Below, piece by piece: positions 1-8,682 of a DNA stretch of 64,000 nt. Below the pieces are notes generated by a model. The model did no database searches, was not told where the DNA came from, and saw only the letters and a program-made list of their open reading frames with translations. The first letter of the stretch is position 1; every line of letters starts with the position of its first letter. The DNA is taken from assembly GCA_018240015.1 (NCBI GenBank), contig JAFEGJ010000001.1:178250-242249 (forward strand). Direction: 5' to 3'. A program made the translations under genes and the position numbers. This DNA is from Verrucomicrobiota bacterium (lineage in GTDB: Bacteria > Chlamydiota > Chlamydiia > Chlamydiales > Rhabdochlamydiaceae).

Positions 1-196
1 GGTATTCATCCAAGTCACTCAGATCAATCGTCCAACGTGCGGCATCTTTCGACGCTTTCAGCTTTTTTTGCTTAATCGCGACGTAAATCGCTTGGCGCGT
101 TACGTTGTTGATCTTAGCTGCTTCGGTGATTGAGACGACCCGTTTGCCAGAAGCGTCTTGCGCTTGTGACATTTGGTGTTGTGGATCGTTAATCAT
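1..196 (-). CDS. euo: EUO-family DNA-binding regulator (partial, N-terminal part only)
   Basis: The reverse strand opens with an ATG at 196 preceded by a strong GGAGG Shine-Dalgarno and stays open to the window edge (about 65 codons). The translation contains an excisionase/MerR-like helix-turn-helix with the core VTRQAIYVAIKQKKLKASK, which I recognise as the hallmark of chlamydial EUO, the early-expressed repressor of late developmental genes. Its position next to tsp and gltX also matches the C. trachomatis order (CT441-CT446). The C-terminal second HTH lies outside the window. Recognition is from memory of the family; the motif itself is directly visible. Confidence 0.85.
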   Translation of the reverse strand, partial: MINDPQHQMSQAQDASGKRVVSITEAAKINNVTRQAIYVAIKQKKLKASKDAARWTIDLSDLDEY

Positions 197-432
197 TTTT
201 TTTATCCTCCTAACAGTTAGTTGGTTGAGTCATTTCTGACTCGCTTTTCTCACTAAGTTTTTGCAGCTTTTTTATTATTAAAAGTTATTATGCCTTAGTA
301 GATTATTAATTATGTCATATAAACGCATTGAAATCAAGGGTCTTTTCCAAGGACTTCCGTCTGGCTATAAACTATTATTTTTAATGGCACGAAACCAGGG
401 TGATACGATAAGCTCCGATTTAAGGTTGATGC
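197..432. promoter_or_regulatory. Divergent euo/tsp intergenic region with inverted repeat
   Basis: A 236-bp AT-rich gap separates the divergent euo and tsp genes and must hold both promoters. At 227-242 there is a perfect inverted repeat, GAGTCA-tttc-TGACTC, lying 31-46 bp upstream of the euo start codon. Its place between the euo start and its upstream region suits an operator, but no binding protein can be named from sequence. No open frame of note lies in the gap. Confidence 0.4.
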
Positions 433-2358
433 ATGTTAGGGTGGATCAAGGCGTTTAATTATAAGAATCTTAGAATGAGATGGTTATATCTCACTGCTCT
501 CCTGTGTCTTATAACTGCCTTAGATGCCAAGCCTCCCGAACTTACCGCTAAAGATACCTATCATAAGGTCAAAGAGATCCTAAGGTCGCACGCCTGCCAC
601 CATGAGCTGACCCCTGAGCTGATGAAAAGAGGGTTCGATAACTTCCTCGAAGAGCTCGATCCCAACAAAATCTACTTTCTCCAGGGAGAAATTGCTCCAT
701 GGACAAGTCCCAGTGACGAGCTTTTGACAAAAGCGCTGCAAGAGTTTCGTACGGAGGAATTTTCTGTCTTTTACGAAATACATGCCGCGATGAAAAAGGC
801 CGTCGAGCGCAGGAATCGAATAGAAGCCAAACTTGCCAAAGCTAAAGTTCCCACGAAAGTCGATGCGGAGAATTTTAAAGATTTGCCCTGGGTAGCATCC
901 GAAGAAGAGCTCTATGAGCGCCTTCTTAAAATCAAAGGACTCCAAGTCGAAACCGCTGCGAAATTTGATAAGGAAGTTCAATCGACATTTTTTCAGCGCA
1001 TCGATAAGCGTCGCAAAATCCGCGAAGAAGAATTAGTCGGTGGAAGTAAGGAAGAGCAAAATCAACATGTTTTAGCGCTCATTTTGAAAGCGATGAGTAC
1101 GGCGCTGGATTCACAGACGAATTATTTTACTCCTGCAGAAGCCACGCAATTCATGATCCAAGTGCAGCAACGCCTCTTTGGCATCGGCGCTCAGCTGCGC
1201 GATGATCTCAATGGTTTTACTATCACGAGAATTTTAGAAGGAAGTCCCGCAGCTGAAGGGGATAAACTCCACATCGAAGATCGCATCATCGCAGTGAATG
1301 GTGTTCCTGTCGTGGGCATGGAGATAACTGAGGCAGTTCAGCATATTCGGGGTCCTCAAGGAACAAAAGCTATCCTCACAATTTTGCGCGGCGAAGAAAA
1401 ACTCGATGTCGAAATCACACGCGGAGAAATCGTTCTCAAAGAATCGCGTCTCGAATCGAGCATCGAGCCTTTTGGTGACCTTGCGATCGGTGTGCTCAAA
1501 CTCTTTTCCTTCTATCAAGATCAAAAATATAGCTCGGCCTCCGATCTTGCCCAGGCGATCCATGATCTTCAAAAGGAGCATGATCTTAAAGGCGTCATTC
1601 TCGATTTAAGAGGAAATGCGGGCGGACTCCTTCCCCAAGCGGTGAGTGTCGCGGGTCTTTTCATGTCCAAAGGCGTCGTCGTTTCCGTAAAAGATAATAC
1701 GGGAAATGTTCAGCACCTGAGAAACATCGAATCCAAGATCGTTTGGGATGGCCCTCTGATCATTTTGACCAATCGCACGAGCGCTTCTGCCGCGGAAATC
1801 GTCGCTCAAACGCTCCAAGAATATGGAAGAGCGATCATCGTCGGCGACGAAACGACATATGGAAAGGGCACCTTCCAGACATTTACCCTCGAATCGACCC
1901 ATACTGCCAAAGTCAACCCTAAGGGAGAATACAAGGTAACACGCGGAAGATATTATACTGTGTCAGGGAAAAGCCCCCAACTCGTGGGTGTAAAAGCCGA
2001 TATCGTCGTCCCTAGCGTCTTCTCCGCGATGGAAGTGGGGGAAAAGTTTTCCAAATATCCCCTCGAAACGGACCAAATTGCTCCCTCTTTTGACGACGAC
2101 CTCCTGGATATCCCCGCCCTGCACCGCTACCAAGTCGCCAAGCTCTATAAATTCGATCTGCAGCCCATCATGAAGACCTATGAACCCTTCATGAGCCAAC
2201 TGCGCCAAAATACCGATCTTCGTCTGAAAGAAAACACAAACTATCAAAAATTTCTTGTCGACATAGGTAACAAGAATTTTAACTCTCTCGATGAAACCGA
2301 CGTGCAGATGAAAGAAGCCGTCAGCCTGATGAAAGATCTTCTTTTCTTGAATCGTTAA
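433..2358 (+). CDS. tsp: Tail-specific (C-terminal processing) protease, S41 family
   Basis: Periplasmic serine protease of the Prc/Tsp family that degrades or trims proteins from their C-terminus; chlamydial homologue CT441. A hydrophobic export signal spans about residues 15-32. A PDZ domain follows at about 246-325 (GIGAQL then SPAAEGDKLHIEDRI), then the S41 catalytic core with nucleophile Ser452 (TSASAAE) and general base Lys478 (TYGKGTFQ). The Ser-Lys spacing is 26 rather than the 25 of E. coli Prc because of one extra residue before the Lys. The 641-aa length suits the Prc-like subfamily. ATG 433 is the longest start; ATG 475 (MRWLYLTAL) would put the signal peptide at the very N-terminus and is an equally good choice. 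Confidence 0.93.
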   Translation: MLGWIKAFNYKNLRMRWLYLTALLCLITALDAKPPELTAKDTYHKVKEILRSHACHHELTPELMKRGFDNFLEELDPNKIYFLQGEIAPWTSPSDELLTKALQEFRTEEFSVFYEIHAAMKKAVERRNRIEAKLAKAKVPTKVDAENFKDLPWVASEEELYERLLKIKGLQVETAAKFDKEVQSTFFQRIDKRRKIREEELVGGSKEEQNQHVLALILKAMSTALDSQTNYFTPAEATQFMIQVQQRLFGIGAQLRDDLNGFTITRILEGSPAAEGDKLHIEDRIIAVNGVPVVGMEITEAVQHIRGPQGTKAILTILRGEEKLDVEITRGEIVLKESRLESSIEPFGDLAIGVLKLFSFYQDQKYSSASDLAQAIHDLQKEHDLKGVILDLRGNAGGLLPQAVSVAGLFMSKGVVVSVKDNTGNVQHLRNIESKIVWDGPLIILTNRTSASAAEIVAQTLQEYGRAIIVGDETTYGKGTFQTFTLESTHTAKVNPKGEYKVTRGRYYTVSGKSPQLVGVKADIVVPSVFSAMEVGEKFSKYPLETDQIAPSFDDDLLDIPALHRYQVAKLYKFDLQPIMKTYEPFMSQLRQNTDLRLKENTNYQKFLVDIGNKNFNSLDETDVQMKEAVSLMKDLLFLNR

Positions 2359-2382
2359 CTCCAAAGAATTATACTTTTTTCC

Positions 2383-3885
2383 ATGAAACCTGTACGTGTT
2401 CGTATTGCTCCGTCTCCGACCGGCGATCCCCATGTGGGAACGCTCTATATGGCCGTCTTCAACCTGATTTTTGCACGGCATTTTAAAGGAAAGTTTTATA
2501 TCCGTATTGAGGATACCGATCGCTCGCGCTCGCGTCCTGAATATGAAGAAAACATTTACAAGGCGCTGAGCTGGGCTGGCATAAAATGGGATGAGGGTCC
2601 CGATGTCGGAGGTCCTTTTGGTCCCTACAGACAATCCGAACGCACCGAAATCTACCAAAAACATGTCCAGCAGCTCCTAGATAATGGCAAAGCCTATAAG
2701 TGTTTTGCTACCCCCGAAGAGCTCGCCGAGATGCGCGAAGTGAGCGCAAAAACAGGATCGAGAGTAGGGTATGACCGCCGCTACCGCAATTTAAGCCCTG
2801 CAGAAGTGGCCGAGCGCGAAAAAGCAGGACAACCGTACGTCATTCGCCTGAAAGTTCCTCTTACCGGAGAATGCGTCTACGAAGACGGCATTAAGGGACG
2901 CATCACAGTACCCTGGGCCGATATCGATGACCAAATTCTCTTAAAATCGGACGGGTTCCCCACGTACCATCTCGCATCGGTTGTCGACGACTATCTCATG
3001 CAGACATCGCATGTGATCCGCGGCGATGAATGGATGAGCTCGACACCCAAACATATTCTCCTCTACCAAAGTTTTGGCTGGGAGCCGCCCGTGTTCATGC
3101 ACATGCCGCTGCTCCTGGGAAAAGAGGGAAAAAAGCTATCGAAGCGAAAAAATCCCACTTCTATTTTTTATTACCGCGATTGCGGCTATTTGCCCGAGGC
3201 TCTCAATAACTTCCTCACCCTTATGGGCTACAGCATGCCCGGTGACCGAGAAGTCTACTCCCTCGAAGAGATCATGAAAGAGTTTGATCCGAAACGCATC
3301 GGCGTCTCGGGAGCCTTTTTCGACATCCAAAAACTCGATTGGATCAACCAGCAATATCTCATCAAAATGGTCCCGGAAGATCAGCTGTGGAATCGCATCC
3401 GTACTTGGGGCTTCAACGATGAGTTCATGAAAAAGCTCATGCCGCTCTGCCACACGCGCATCAAGACGTTTGGGGAGTTCATGGAACTGTGCAATTTCTT
3501 CTTTATCAACCATCTTGCCTACACCGACACTCTCTTTACGTTCACCGATACTCCTAAAGAAAAATCGGCACAGATGGCGCAATGCATTCTCTGGAGCCTC
3601 GACGAACAAGAAGACTGGGGACGATCGGGAATTGAGCAAGCTTCTAAGGATGTGGCCGCTGCTTTTGGGGCCAACCATAAGAAAGTCGTCATCCCTATTC
3701 TGTACGGAGCCATCATGGGCAAGCACCACGGACCACCGCTTTACGATGCCTTTGAGCTCCTCGGAAAAGACCGCTGCCGCGCCCGGCTCCTTCAAGCCAT
3801 CGATTTTTGCGGCGGTATTTCCAATAAAAAGATGGACGCCCTAGCCAAAGGCTGGGCCAGCAAAAGCTTACTTACCGTCGGTTGA
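2383..3885 (+). CDS. gltX: Glutamyl-tRNA synthetase
   Basis: Class I aminoacyl-tRNA synthetase that charges tRNA-Glu in the cytoplasm. The HIGH signature is PHVGT at residues 16-20 and the KMSKS loop is KKLSKR at about 250-255. The 500-aa length is normal for a bacterial GluRS. It starts 24 bp after tsp and lies in the same direction; tsp, gltX and euo are also neighbours in Chlamydia. The 3' end overlaps a small reverse-strand frame by 18 bp. Confidence 0.96.
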   Translation: MKPVRVRIAPSPTGDPHVGTLYMAVFNLIFARHFKGKFYIRIEDTDRSRSRPEYEENIYKALSWAGIKWDEGPDVGGPFGPYRQSERTEIYQKHVQQLLDNGKAYKCFATPEELAEMREVSAKTGSRVGYDRRYRNLSPAEVAEREKAGQPYVIRLKVPLTGECVYEDGIKGRITVPWADIDDQILLKSDGFPTYHLASVVDDYLMQTSHVIRGDEWMSSTPKHILLYQSFGWEPPVFMHMPLLLGKEGKKLSKRKNPTSIFYYRDCGYLPEALNNFLTLMGYSMPGDREVYSLEEIMKEFDPKRIGVSGAFFDIQKLDWINQQYLIKMVPEDQLWNRIRTWGFNDEFMKKLMPLCHTRIKTFGEFMELCNFFFINHLAYTDTLFTFTDTPKEKSAQMAQCILWSLDEQEDWGRSGIEQASKDVAAAFGANHKKVVIPILYGAIMGKHHGPPLYDAFELLGKDRCRARLLQAIDFCGGISNKKMDALAKGWASKSLLTVG

Positions 3886-3990
3886 AGTTTCTTTTTCTTT
3901 TTCCGTTTTGGAAATGATATAGGAAGGTTGATATCCAGTATCGGCGCAACCGACCAAAAATGAGAGTAATACGAATAAAATGATGAACAT
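3868..3990 (-). CDS. Small putative lipoprotein (40 aa)
   Basis: A 40-codon frame starts at ATG 3990 and ends inside the 3' end of gltX. It reads as a classic short lipoprotein: hydrophobic leader ([13 protein letters not shown]), lipobox LVGC with Cys17 as the lipidated residue, then a short polar tail rich in Lys, Glu and Ser. A possible upstream extension in the same frame begins at 4089 but would overlap the next gene. In C. trachomatis the small cysteine-rich lipoprotein gene omcA sits beside gltX; this protein has only the lipobox Cys, so identity with OmcA is not supported by sequence. No strong ribosome-binding site is visible. Confidence 0.4.
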   Translation of the reverse strand: MFIILFVLLSFLVGCADTGYQPSYIISKTEKEKETSTDGK

Positions 3991-4018
3991 ATCGTCGTTG
4001 TACACATTATGAGAAAAT

Positions 4019-5068
4019 ATGTCTAGACACCCGCTATATGTCGCGCGGATAAAAGAAAGGTACGCCCTTACCAAGCCAGGTTCCACCAAGGCAACCTACC
4101 ATATCGTCTTGGACCTACAAGGCTGTCCTTTTTCTTTCAAAGTCGGCGATTCTTTGGGTATTTATCCCCACAACGATCCACTGATCGTCGAAAGATGGCT
4201 CTCCAGATTAGAAGTTGCAGGAGAAACACAAATCACTGATTCGCGTAGCGGTCAAATGATGTCTCTTGAGTCATTTCTCGCTGAAAAAGCCAACTTGGGA
4301 CGCGTGACGCCCAAACTCGCAGAAGTTTTATCCTATACAGGACCGCTCGATATCGATCCTCTGGAAATATTAAGGCCCATGGCCGCGCAGGAACTTGTTT
4401 CTCTGCTCGCACCCCTTCTTCCTCGTTTTTACTCAGTGGCTTCCTCTCTTATCGTTCACCCTAATGAAGCTCACTTGACGGTGGTTCTTTCAACGTATGA
4501 ATACCAGGGAGAAATTCGGTATGGCGTGGCTAGTCATTTTCTCTGCCATTTAGCTATCCCCTACGTCACACCGATTTTGTGCTACGTACAACCCGCCGCT
4601 CATTTTACGATACCTGCCGAGTCTCACCTCGATCTGATCATGATCGGTCCAGGAACGGGCGTCGCCCCTTTCCGCGCCTTTATGCAAGAGCGCCTGGCCC
4701 TAAGCGCGACGGGAAATCACTGGCTCTTTTTTGGCGAGCGCCACCGCGCCACCGATTTTCTCTACGAAGACTTTTGGATGGAGCTCAGTCAGCAAAATAA
4801 GCTGCGACTCGATCTCGCATTCTCCCGCGATCAAGCTGAGAAAGTCTACGTACAGCATAAAATGGAAGAAAATGCTGCCGAGATATGGGATTGGATCAGC
4901 CGGGGTGCTTATACGTATCTTTGCGGGGAAGCCGACCCGATGGCAAAAGAAGTCGAACAAACCCTTCTCAAAATTTTCGAAATCCACGGAAATCTTTCCA
5001 CTGAAGCAGCTAGACTCTTTCTCAAGACACTCAGAAAAGAAAAACGGCTCCTTGCCGACGTCTATTGA
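4019..5068 (+). CDS. CysJ-like FAD/NADPH flavoreductase
   Basis: Ferredoxin-reductase-type flavoprotein of the sulfite reductase alpha (CysJ)/cytochrome P450 reductase family, lacking the N-terminal FMN flavodoxin domain. The FAD-binding motif RFYSVASS lies near residues 135-142 and the NADPH-binding GPGTGVAPFRAF near 209-220; the C-terminal YLCGEADPMAKEVE matches the family. Chlamydia carries a comparable short protein annotated cysJ without a sulfite-reductase hemoprotein, so the true electron acceptor is unknown. It is 349 aa and ends overlapping the convergent downstream gene by 7 bp. No gene symbol is given because sulfite reduction is not supported here. Confidence 0.8.
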   Translation: MSRHPLYVARIKERYALTKPGSTKATYHIVLDLQGCPFSFKVGDSLGIYPHNDPLIVERWLSRLEVAGETQITDSRSGQMMSLESFLAEKANLGRVTPKLAEVLSYTGPLDIDPLEILRPMAAQELVSLLAPLLPRFYSVASSLIVHPNEAHLTVVLSTYEYQGEIRYGVASHFLCHLAIPYVTPILCYVQPAAHFTIPAESHLDLIMIGPGTGVAPFRAFMQERLALSATGNHWLFFGERHRATDFLYEDFWMELSQQNKLRLDLAFSRDQAEKVYVQHKMEENAAEIWDWISRGAYTYLCGEADPMAKEVEQTLLKIFEIHGNLSTEAARLFLKTLRKEKRLLADVY

Positions 5069-5385
5069 GCTACGGGAATTTCGTGCGTAATGCGATACGT
5101 TCTTACCGGCTCCATAACGCTTAAGTGAACTTCTTCTATGATCGACTTTTCTCGCAAAATAGCGGCGATGCGCTCTAAAGCGATTTGCATCGAAGTTTCG
5201 CTCTCAATTACCAAGGGTAAAATAATCAGATCGGCGCATTCCTCTGCCGCTTTTTTTAGTTCGATAGAATCGCTGCCTTTCGATTGTGTGACAAAAACCT
5301 TGCAACCTTGAGAAGCCAGCTCCTTTGCGATTTCTAATCTTGTTCCTTGTGAAGCTTCTTTTATCAGGAACACCTGCTGTGGCAT
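5062..5385 (-). CDS. Conserved-looking hypothetical protein (107 aa)
   Basis: No family recognised. The 107-aa sequence alternates hydrophobic strands and amphipathic helices (for example VFLIKEASQGTRLEIAKEL, CKVFVTQSKG, CADLIILPLVI), as in a small Rossmann-like or receiver-like alpha/beta domain, and has no signal peptide or membrane segment. The start is well supported by AGAGG 7 bp upstream of ATG 5385. It converges on the flavoreductase (7-bp overlap) and diverges from the LuxR-type gene, with which it shares the 5386-5498 intergenic region and its palindrome. Confidence 0.7.
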   Translation of the reverse strand: MPQQVFLIKEASQGTRLEIAKELASQGCKVFVTQSKGSDSIELKKAAEECADLIILPLVIESETSMQIALERIAAILREKSIIEEVHLSVMEPVRTYRITHEIPVAQ

Positions 5386-5443
5386 AATTTACCTCTTTCT
5401 TTCACCGAAACCTGCCATTGTGATGAACAAGAACTTTTCGTCT

Positions 5444-5473
5444 TAGGGTAAAATTTACCCTAGGATTTTTTTT
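5444..5473. promoter_or_regulatory. 19-bp perfect palindrome followed by T-run, upstream of LuxR-type gene
   Basis: TAGGGTAAAATTTACCCTA at 5444-5462 is a perfect 9-1-9 palindrome. It is followed after GGA by eight T residues (5466-5473) and then by the ribosome-binding site AAAGGAGA (5477-5484). Two readings are possible. One is an operator for the divergent pair, since LuxR-type regulators bind dyads of about 20 bp. The other is an attenuator or terminator hairpin, given the T-run. The dyad itself is certain; the function is inference. Confidence 0.55.
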
Positions 5474-5498
5474 ACAAAGGAGATACTCTGGATGGTGC

Positions 5499-6269
5499 AT
5501 GCCGATCATTACGGACTTTCTATCACCATATCTACGCCGCTATCACAAAAAAATAGTGAAGATTTGCCAGCCTTTGCAAGACTACCTGGAGATTTCTAGC
5601 TTCATTTATTACTGGATTGATAAAGATGGCCGCTACATGGGTCTTTCTAATAACTGGGTCTATTTTGAGCATTTTTGCTCGACCGATGCCTATAAACACA
5701 ATCCCTTTCTCGTTCATCCTTTTCTTCTTCGTGGGGGTTATATTCTTTCACCCACAACGCCTGATCCCGACTTCCTCAATGCTCTCAATAAAGCAAAAGA
5801 AAATGCTTATCTTTTCGATCCTTTTTTGATCGTCAATCATAAGCAGGATTATTACGAAGGATTTGCGTTTGCGTGTTCGGCTCCACGCCTTGAAAATAGC
5901 CGCAAATATCTCAATTACCTTCCCCTTCTTTATAAATTCGCTGATTATTTCGTACGCGAAGCCGCTGACATCATCGAGCGTATGAAGGCCGAGCGGTTCA
6001 ATATGGGGCTTCTCAAAGGCGAAGCCTTTTTTCACCGCTCTCCTCTTCTTCCACTGTCGGCACGCGATAAAATCGAAGAAAAATTTCTCGCAGCGATTTC
6101 CCCTCTTTCTGCTAGAGAAAGAGAATGTCACGATCTTTTTAAACAAGGACATTCTGCACAAGCAACAGCAGCTATGCTGAAGCTTTCCCGGCGTACCATC
6201 GAACATTATTTCGAAAGCATCAAGGAAAAGCTCGGGTGCTCCTCTAAATGGGATCTCCTCAGAATGTGA
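5499..6269 (+). CDS. LuxR-type transcriptional regulator
   Basis: A 256-aa protein with a C-terminal GerE/LuxR helix-turn-helix at about residues 203-255 (LSARERECHDLFKQGHS, then RRTIEHYFESIKEKLG). The N-terminal 170 residues look like a sensory alpha/beta domain (YYWIDKDGRYMGLSNN is PAS-like); no receiver-domain Asp motif is apparent, so it is more like a ligand-sensing solo regulator than a two-component response regulator. AAAGGAGA at 5477-5484 is about 14 bp from ATG 5499. An out-of-frame ATG at 5492 is better spaced but opens only a 35-codon frame. The 3' end overlaps the ATP-grasp gene by 22 bp, implying translational coupling. Confidence 0.8.
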   Translation: MPIITDFLSPYLRRYHKKIVKICQPLQDYLEISSFIYYWIDKDGRYMGLSNNWVYFEHFCSTDAYKHNPFLVHPFLLRGGYILSPTTPDPDFLNALNKAKENAYLFDPFLIVNHKQDYYEGFAFACSAPRLENSRKYLNYLPLLYKFADYFVREAADIIERMKAERFNMGLLKGEAFFHRSPLLPLSARDKIEEKFLAAISPLSARERECHDLFKQGHSAQATAAMLKLSRRTIEHYFESIKEKLGCSSKWDLLRM

Positions 6270-7258
6270 CGCTCCACATCGCCAACACCTATTTCGAAAA
6301 AGAACTCAAAGAAAATAAACCTCTCGATATTGAAGCGGCGCTGAGGCGCTCGCCCGTTTATGCGCAACTACAGTTCCTACCCTGCCTTTATGCCAAAGAA
6401 AACGACGGCGTATTAGTCTCAGACCTTCCTCTTCCCCCTTTTCACTCTAAAGTTCCTCTCCATCTTCTACCAGCACCCGAAAATCTCTTTGCTTACACAA
6501 AAATCGAATCTTGGGGAGCATCTCTTGGTATCAGCGCATGGGCCCAGGCGCACGGATTGCTCTATGATATGCCTCCGTGGGATGTCGTCCGCACCGTTAA
6601 TTCTAAAGCTTTCTCCTATGTAGAAAGCCCCAAGCTTGCTGGCAGCGCGCTTCTTCATTCTCTGCAAGAAATCGTAGAGTGGAGCCGCACACAAAAAGTA
6701 CCTCACGTCATCAAGAGTTCTTTCGGTGCAGCCGGCAGAGGTCATCTCCATTTTCCCTGCACAGAAAAAGCTCTCGCAGGATTTTTGCGCCGTGAAGGTC
6801 TTCCTGTCATCGGTGAGCCTTGGGTGAAACGGGATTTAGATTTTAGCACACAGTGGAAGATCACAGATGGAACCATCCATTATCTGGGCGCCACGATCTG
6901 CATCACCAATACTCATGGTCATCATGTCGCCAACAAAATCGGAGATATTTCGATTCCTCATTTAGAAAAGCAGCGCGAGGTTTCTCTTCCCATTTTAACA
7001 AAAATATCGGCGATGGGTTTTTTCGGAAATGTCGGCATCGATGCGATGATTTACGAGGGAAAACTCCACCCCATAGTTGAAATCAACGCACGCAAAACGA
7101 TGGGATGGTTTGCACTTGAAACGCAAAAGAATCTTTTCTCAAAACACACAATTTCAGTAAGCTATGTTGCTGAATCCAATGGTGTGAATCTGCTTCCCAA
7201 TGCGACCTCGCACCAACAATTTACCTCGAGGTTGATTATTAATGAGCATTCGCGATAA
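6248..7258 (+). CDS. ATP-grasp domain protein
   Basis: A 336-aa cytosolic protein with ATP-grasp features: a glycine-rich ATP-binding loop preceded by Lys (VIKSSFGAAGRGHLHF, about residues 157-172) and the C-terminal Mg-binding signature EINAR (about 278-282). This superfamily forms acid-amine, acid-thiol or similar bonds through acyl phosphates (for example D-Ala-D-Ala ligase, RimK). The substrate cannot be told. It overlaps the LuxR-type gene upstream (22 bp) and murA downstream (17 bp), so the three probably form one operon. A link with cell-wall precursor synthesis is possible but is inferred from position only. Confidence 0.75.
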   Translation: MGSPQNVTLHIANTYFEKELKENKPLDIEAALRRSPVYAQLQFLPCLYAKENDGVLVSDLPLPPFHSKVPLHLLPAPENLFAYTKIESWGASLGISAWAQAHGLLYDMPPWDVVRTVNSKAFSYVESPKLAGSALLHSLQEIVEWSRTQKVPHVIKSSFGAAGRGHLHFPCTEKALAGFLRREGLPVIGEPWVKRDLDFSTQWKITDGTIHYLGATICITNTHGHHVANKIGDISIPHLEKQREVSLPILTKISAMGFFGNVGIDAMIYEGKLHPIVEINARKTMGWFALETQKNLFSKHTISVSYVAESNGVNLLPNATSHQQFTSRLIINEHSR

Positions 7259-8633
7259 GTACACAAGCATGGACATCCTCAAAATCAAGGGCGGCACACC
7301 TCTTCAAGGCACCGTGCGCGCTGCCGGCGCAAAAAACTCCATCACCAAACTGCTCGTCGCCTCTGTTATTTCTGATAAGCGGTGCGTCTTTTTCAACGTT
7401 CCCAATATTGCCGAAGTCGAGATCACGGTCGATCTCTGCAGAGAGATCGGAAGCGAAGTGCACTGGGATCGCAAAGAAGGTGTCATCGAAATCATCACGA
7501 GAGAGCTGAAGACGACATACATCCCACAACGTTTTTCCGGATCTAATCGTATCCCGATTTTGATGATCGGAGCGCTCCTGGGTCGCACCGATGAAGATAT
7601 TATCGTTCCAACAGCGGGTGGATGTAAGATTGGAAAGCGTCCCATCGACTTTCACATCGCTGCACTCGAAAAACTCGGAACGACGATCGAATACCGCGAA
7701 ATGAAGAAAGAAGGCGCTTATTTCGCCAGGGCACATCAAGGTCTGCGCGGAACGATGATCACACTCCCTTACCCATCCGTGGGCGCCACAGAAAACACGA
7801 TTCTCGCTTCGTGCCGTGCGAAAGGGATCACCATCATCAAAAATGCCGCCATCGAACCTGAAATCATCGATCTCGTCCTCTTCCTTCAAAAACTCGGTGT
7901 GGGAATCAGCGTCGATGTCGACAGATCGATCCGCATACAGTCGGCGCAGCAATTTTATGAAGTGGAGCACTCCGTCGTCGTCGACCGCATCGAAGCCGCA
8001 TCTCTTGGCATGGCAGCGATTGCGACGCAAGGCAGGGTCTTTGTCGAAGGAGCCCAGCATCCGACCATGATCACGTTCCTCAACAAGCTCCGCGAAGTGG
8101 GAGCTGGCTTCCATGTGAAAAATACCGGCGTAGAATTTTTCTACCAAGGACCTCTGAAAGGTGGCGTCCATGTAGAAACCGATGTTCATCCCGGCTTTCT
8201 CACTGACTGGCAGCAGCCGTTCGTCGTTTTGCTCACGCAAGCGATGGGCCACTCTATCGTCCACGAAACAGTCTATGAAAACCGTTTCGGCTACACCGAC
8301 ACTCTCAACCAAATGGGAGCCGATATTCAGCTGTTTACTCACTGCCTGGGCAGCGTTCCTTGCAGATTCCACGCTCAAAACTATCTCCACAGCCTCGTCG
8401 TCAAAGGACCCACACCCCTGCAGGCGAAAAACATTCTCATCCCTGATCTGCGCGCCGGATTTGCTTATGTGATGGCAGCCCTGATTGCACCAGACGAGAG
8501 CATCATCTCAGGGGCTCAATTCCTGGATAGGGGTTATGAAAACCTCGTCGAAAAGCTCCAAAGCATGGGAGCCAACGTCACCAGAGAAAACGACACCAGC
8601 ACGAAAAAATCTACAGCTAAAGCTGTCGTATAA
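7242..8633 (+). CDS. murA: UDP-N-acetylglucosamine 1-carboxyvinyltransferase (MurA)
   Basis: First committed step of peptidoglycan synthesis: transfer of enolpyruvate from PEP to UDP-GlcNAc in the cytoplasm. Active-site elements visible are GAKNS near the N-terminus (Lys/Asn pair), the mobile loop GGCKIGKRPIDFH with catalytic Cys128 (codon 7623-7625), and FLTDWQQP around the conserved Asp. It is 463 aa from ATG 7242; ATG 7269 (MDILKIKGG) is an alternative that is closer to typical MurA length. C. trachomatis MurA has Asp at the Cys position and is intrinsically fosfomycin-resistant, so the Cys here is a notable difference. A CGAGG ribosome-binding site sits 10 bp before ATG 7242. Confidence 0.95.
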   Translation: MSIRDKYTSMDILKIKGGTPLQGTVRAAGAKNSITKLLVASVISDKRCVFFNVPNIAEVEITVDLCREIGSEVHWDRKEGVIEIITRELKTTYIPQRFSGSNRIPILMIGALLGRTDEDIIVPTAGGCKIGKRPIDFHIAALEKLGTTIEYREMKKEGAYFARAHQGLRGTMITLPYPSVGATENTILASCRAKGITIIKNAAIEPEIIDLVLFLQKLGVGISVDVDRSIRIQSAQQFYEVEHSVVVDRIEAASLGMAAIATQGRVFVEGAQHPTMITFLNKLREVGAGFHVKNTGVEFFYQGPLKGGVHVETDVHPGFLTDWQQPFVVLLTQAMGHSIVHETVYENRFGYTDTLNQMGADIQLFTHCLGSVPCRFHAQNYLHSLVVKGPTPLQAKNILIPDLRAGFAYVMAALIAPDESIISGAQFLDRGYENLVEKLQSMGANVTRENDTSTKKSTAKAVV

Positions 8634-8665
8634 ATTTTTTAACTCTTCTAGTGGATTAGGTAGAG

Positions 8666-8674
8666 TGTTATAAT
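8666..8674 (+). promoter_or_regulatory. Extended -10 promoter of epmB
   Basis: TGTTATAAT (extended -10 TGn plus perfect TATAAT at 8669-8674) lies in the 49-bp gap after murA. The -10 ends 8 bp before the epmB ATG, so a normally spaced transcript would begin at or within 2 bases of the start codon, giving a leaderless or nearly leaderless mRNA. No clear -35 is seen. Confidence 0.5.
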
Positions 8675-8682
8675 GCTCTTCT

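Noticed and set aside
1963-2664. Reverse-strand open frame of 233 codons across the tsp/gltX junction
   Set aside because: Overlaps two strongly supported genes and shows no family features.
3136-3795. Reverse-strand open frame of 219 codons opposite gltX
   Set aside because: Shadow of gltX; composition mirrors the codon bias of the sense gene.
5492-5599. 35-codon frame starting at an ATG better spaced from AAAGGAGA than the LuxR-type start
   Set aside because: No coding character; the LuxR-type frame gives a complete protein. A leader-peptide role cannot be excluded but has no support.
7239-8390. Long reverse-strand open frame (383 codons) opposite murA
   Set aside because: It lies wholly inside murA, which has clear active-site motifs; the antisense frame has no recognisable domain and is a codon-bias shadow.
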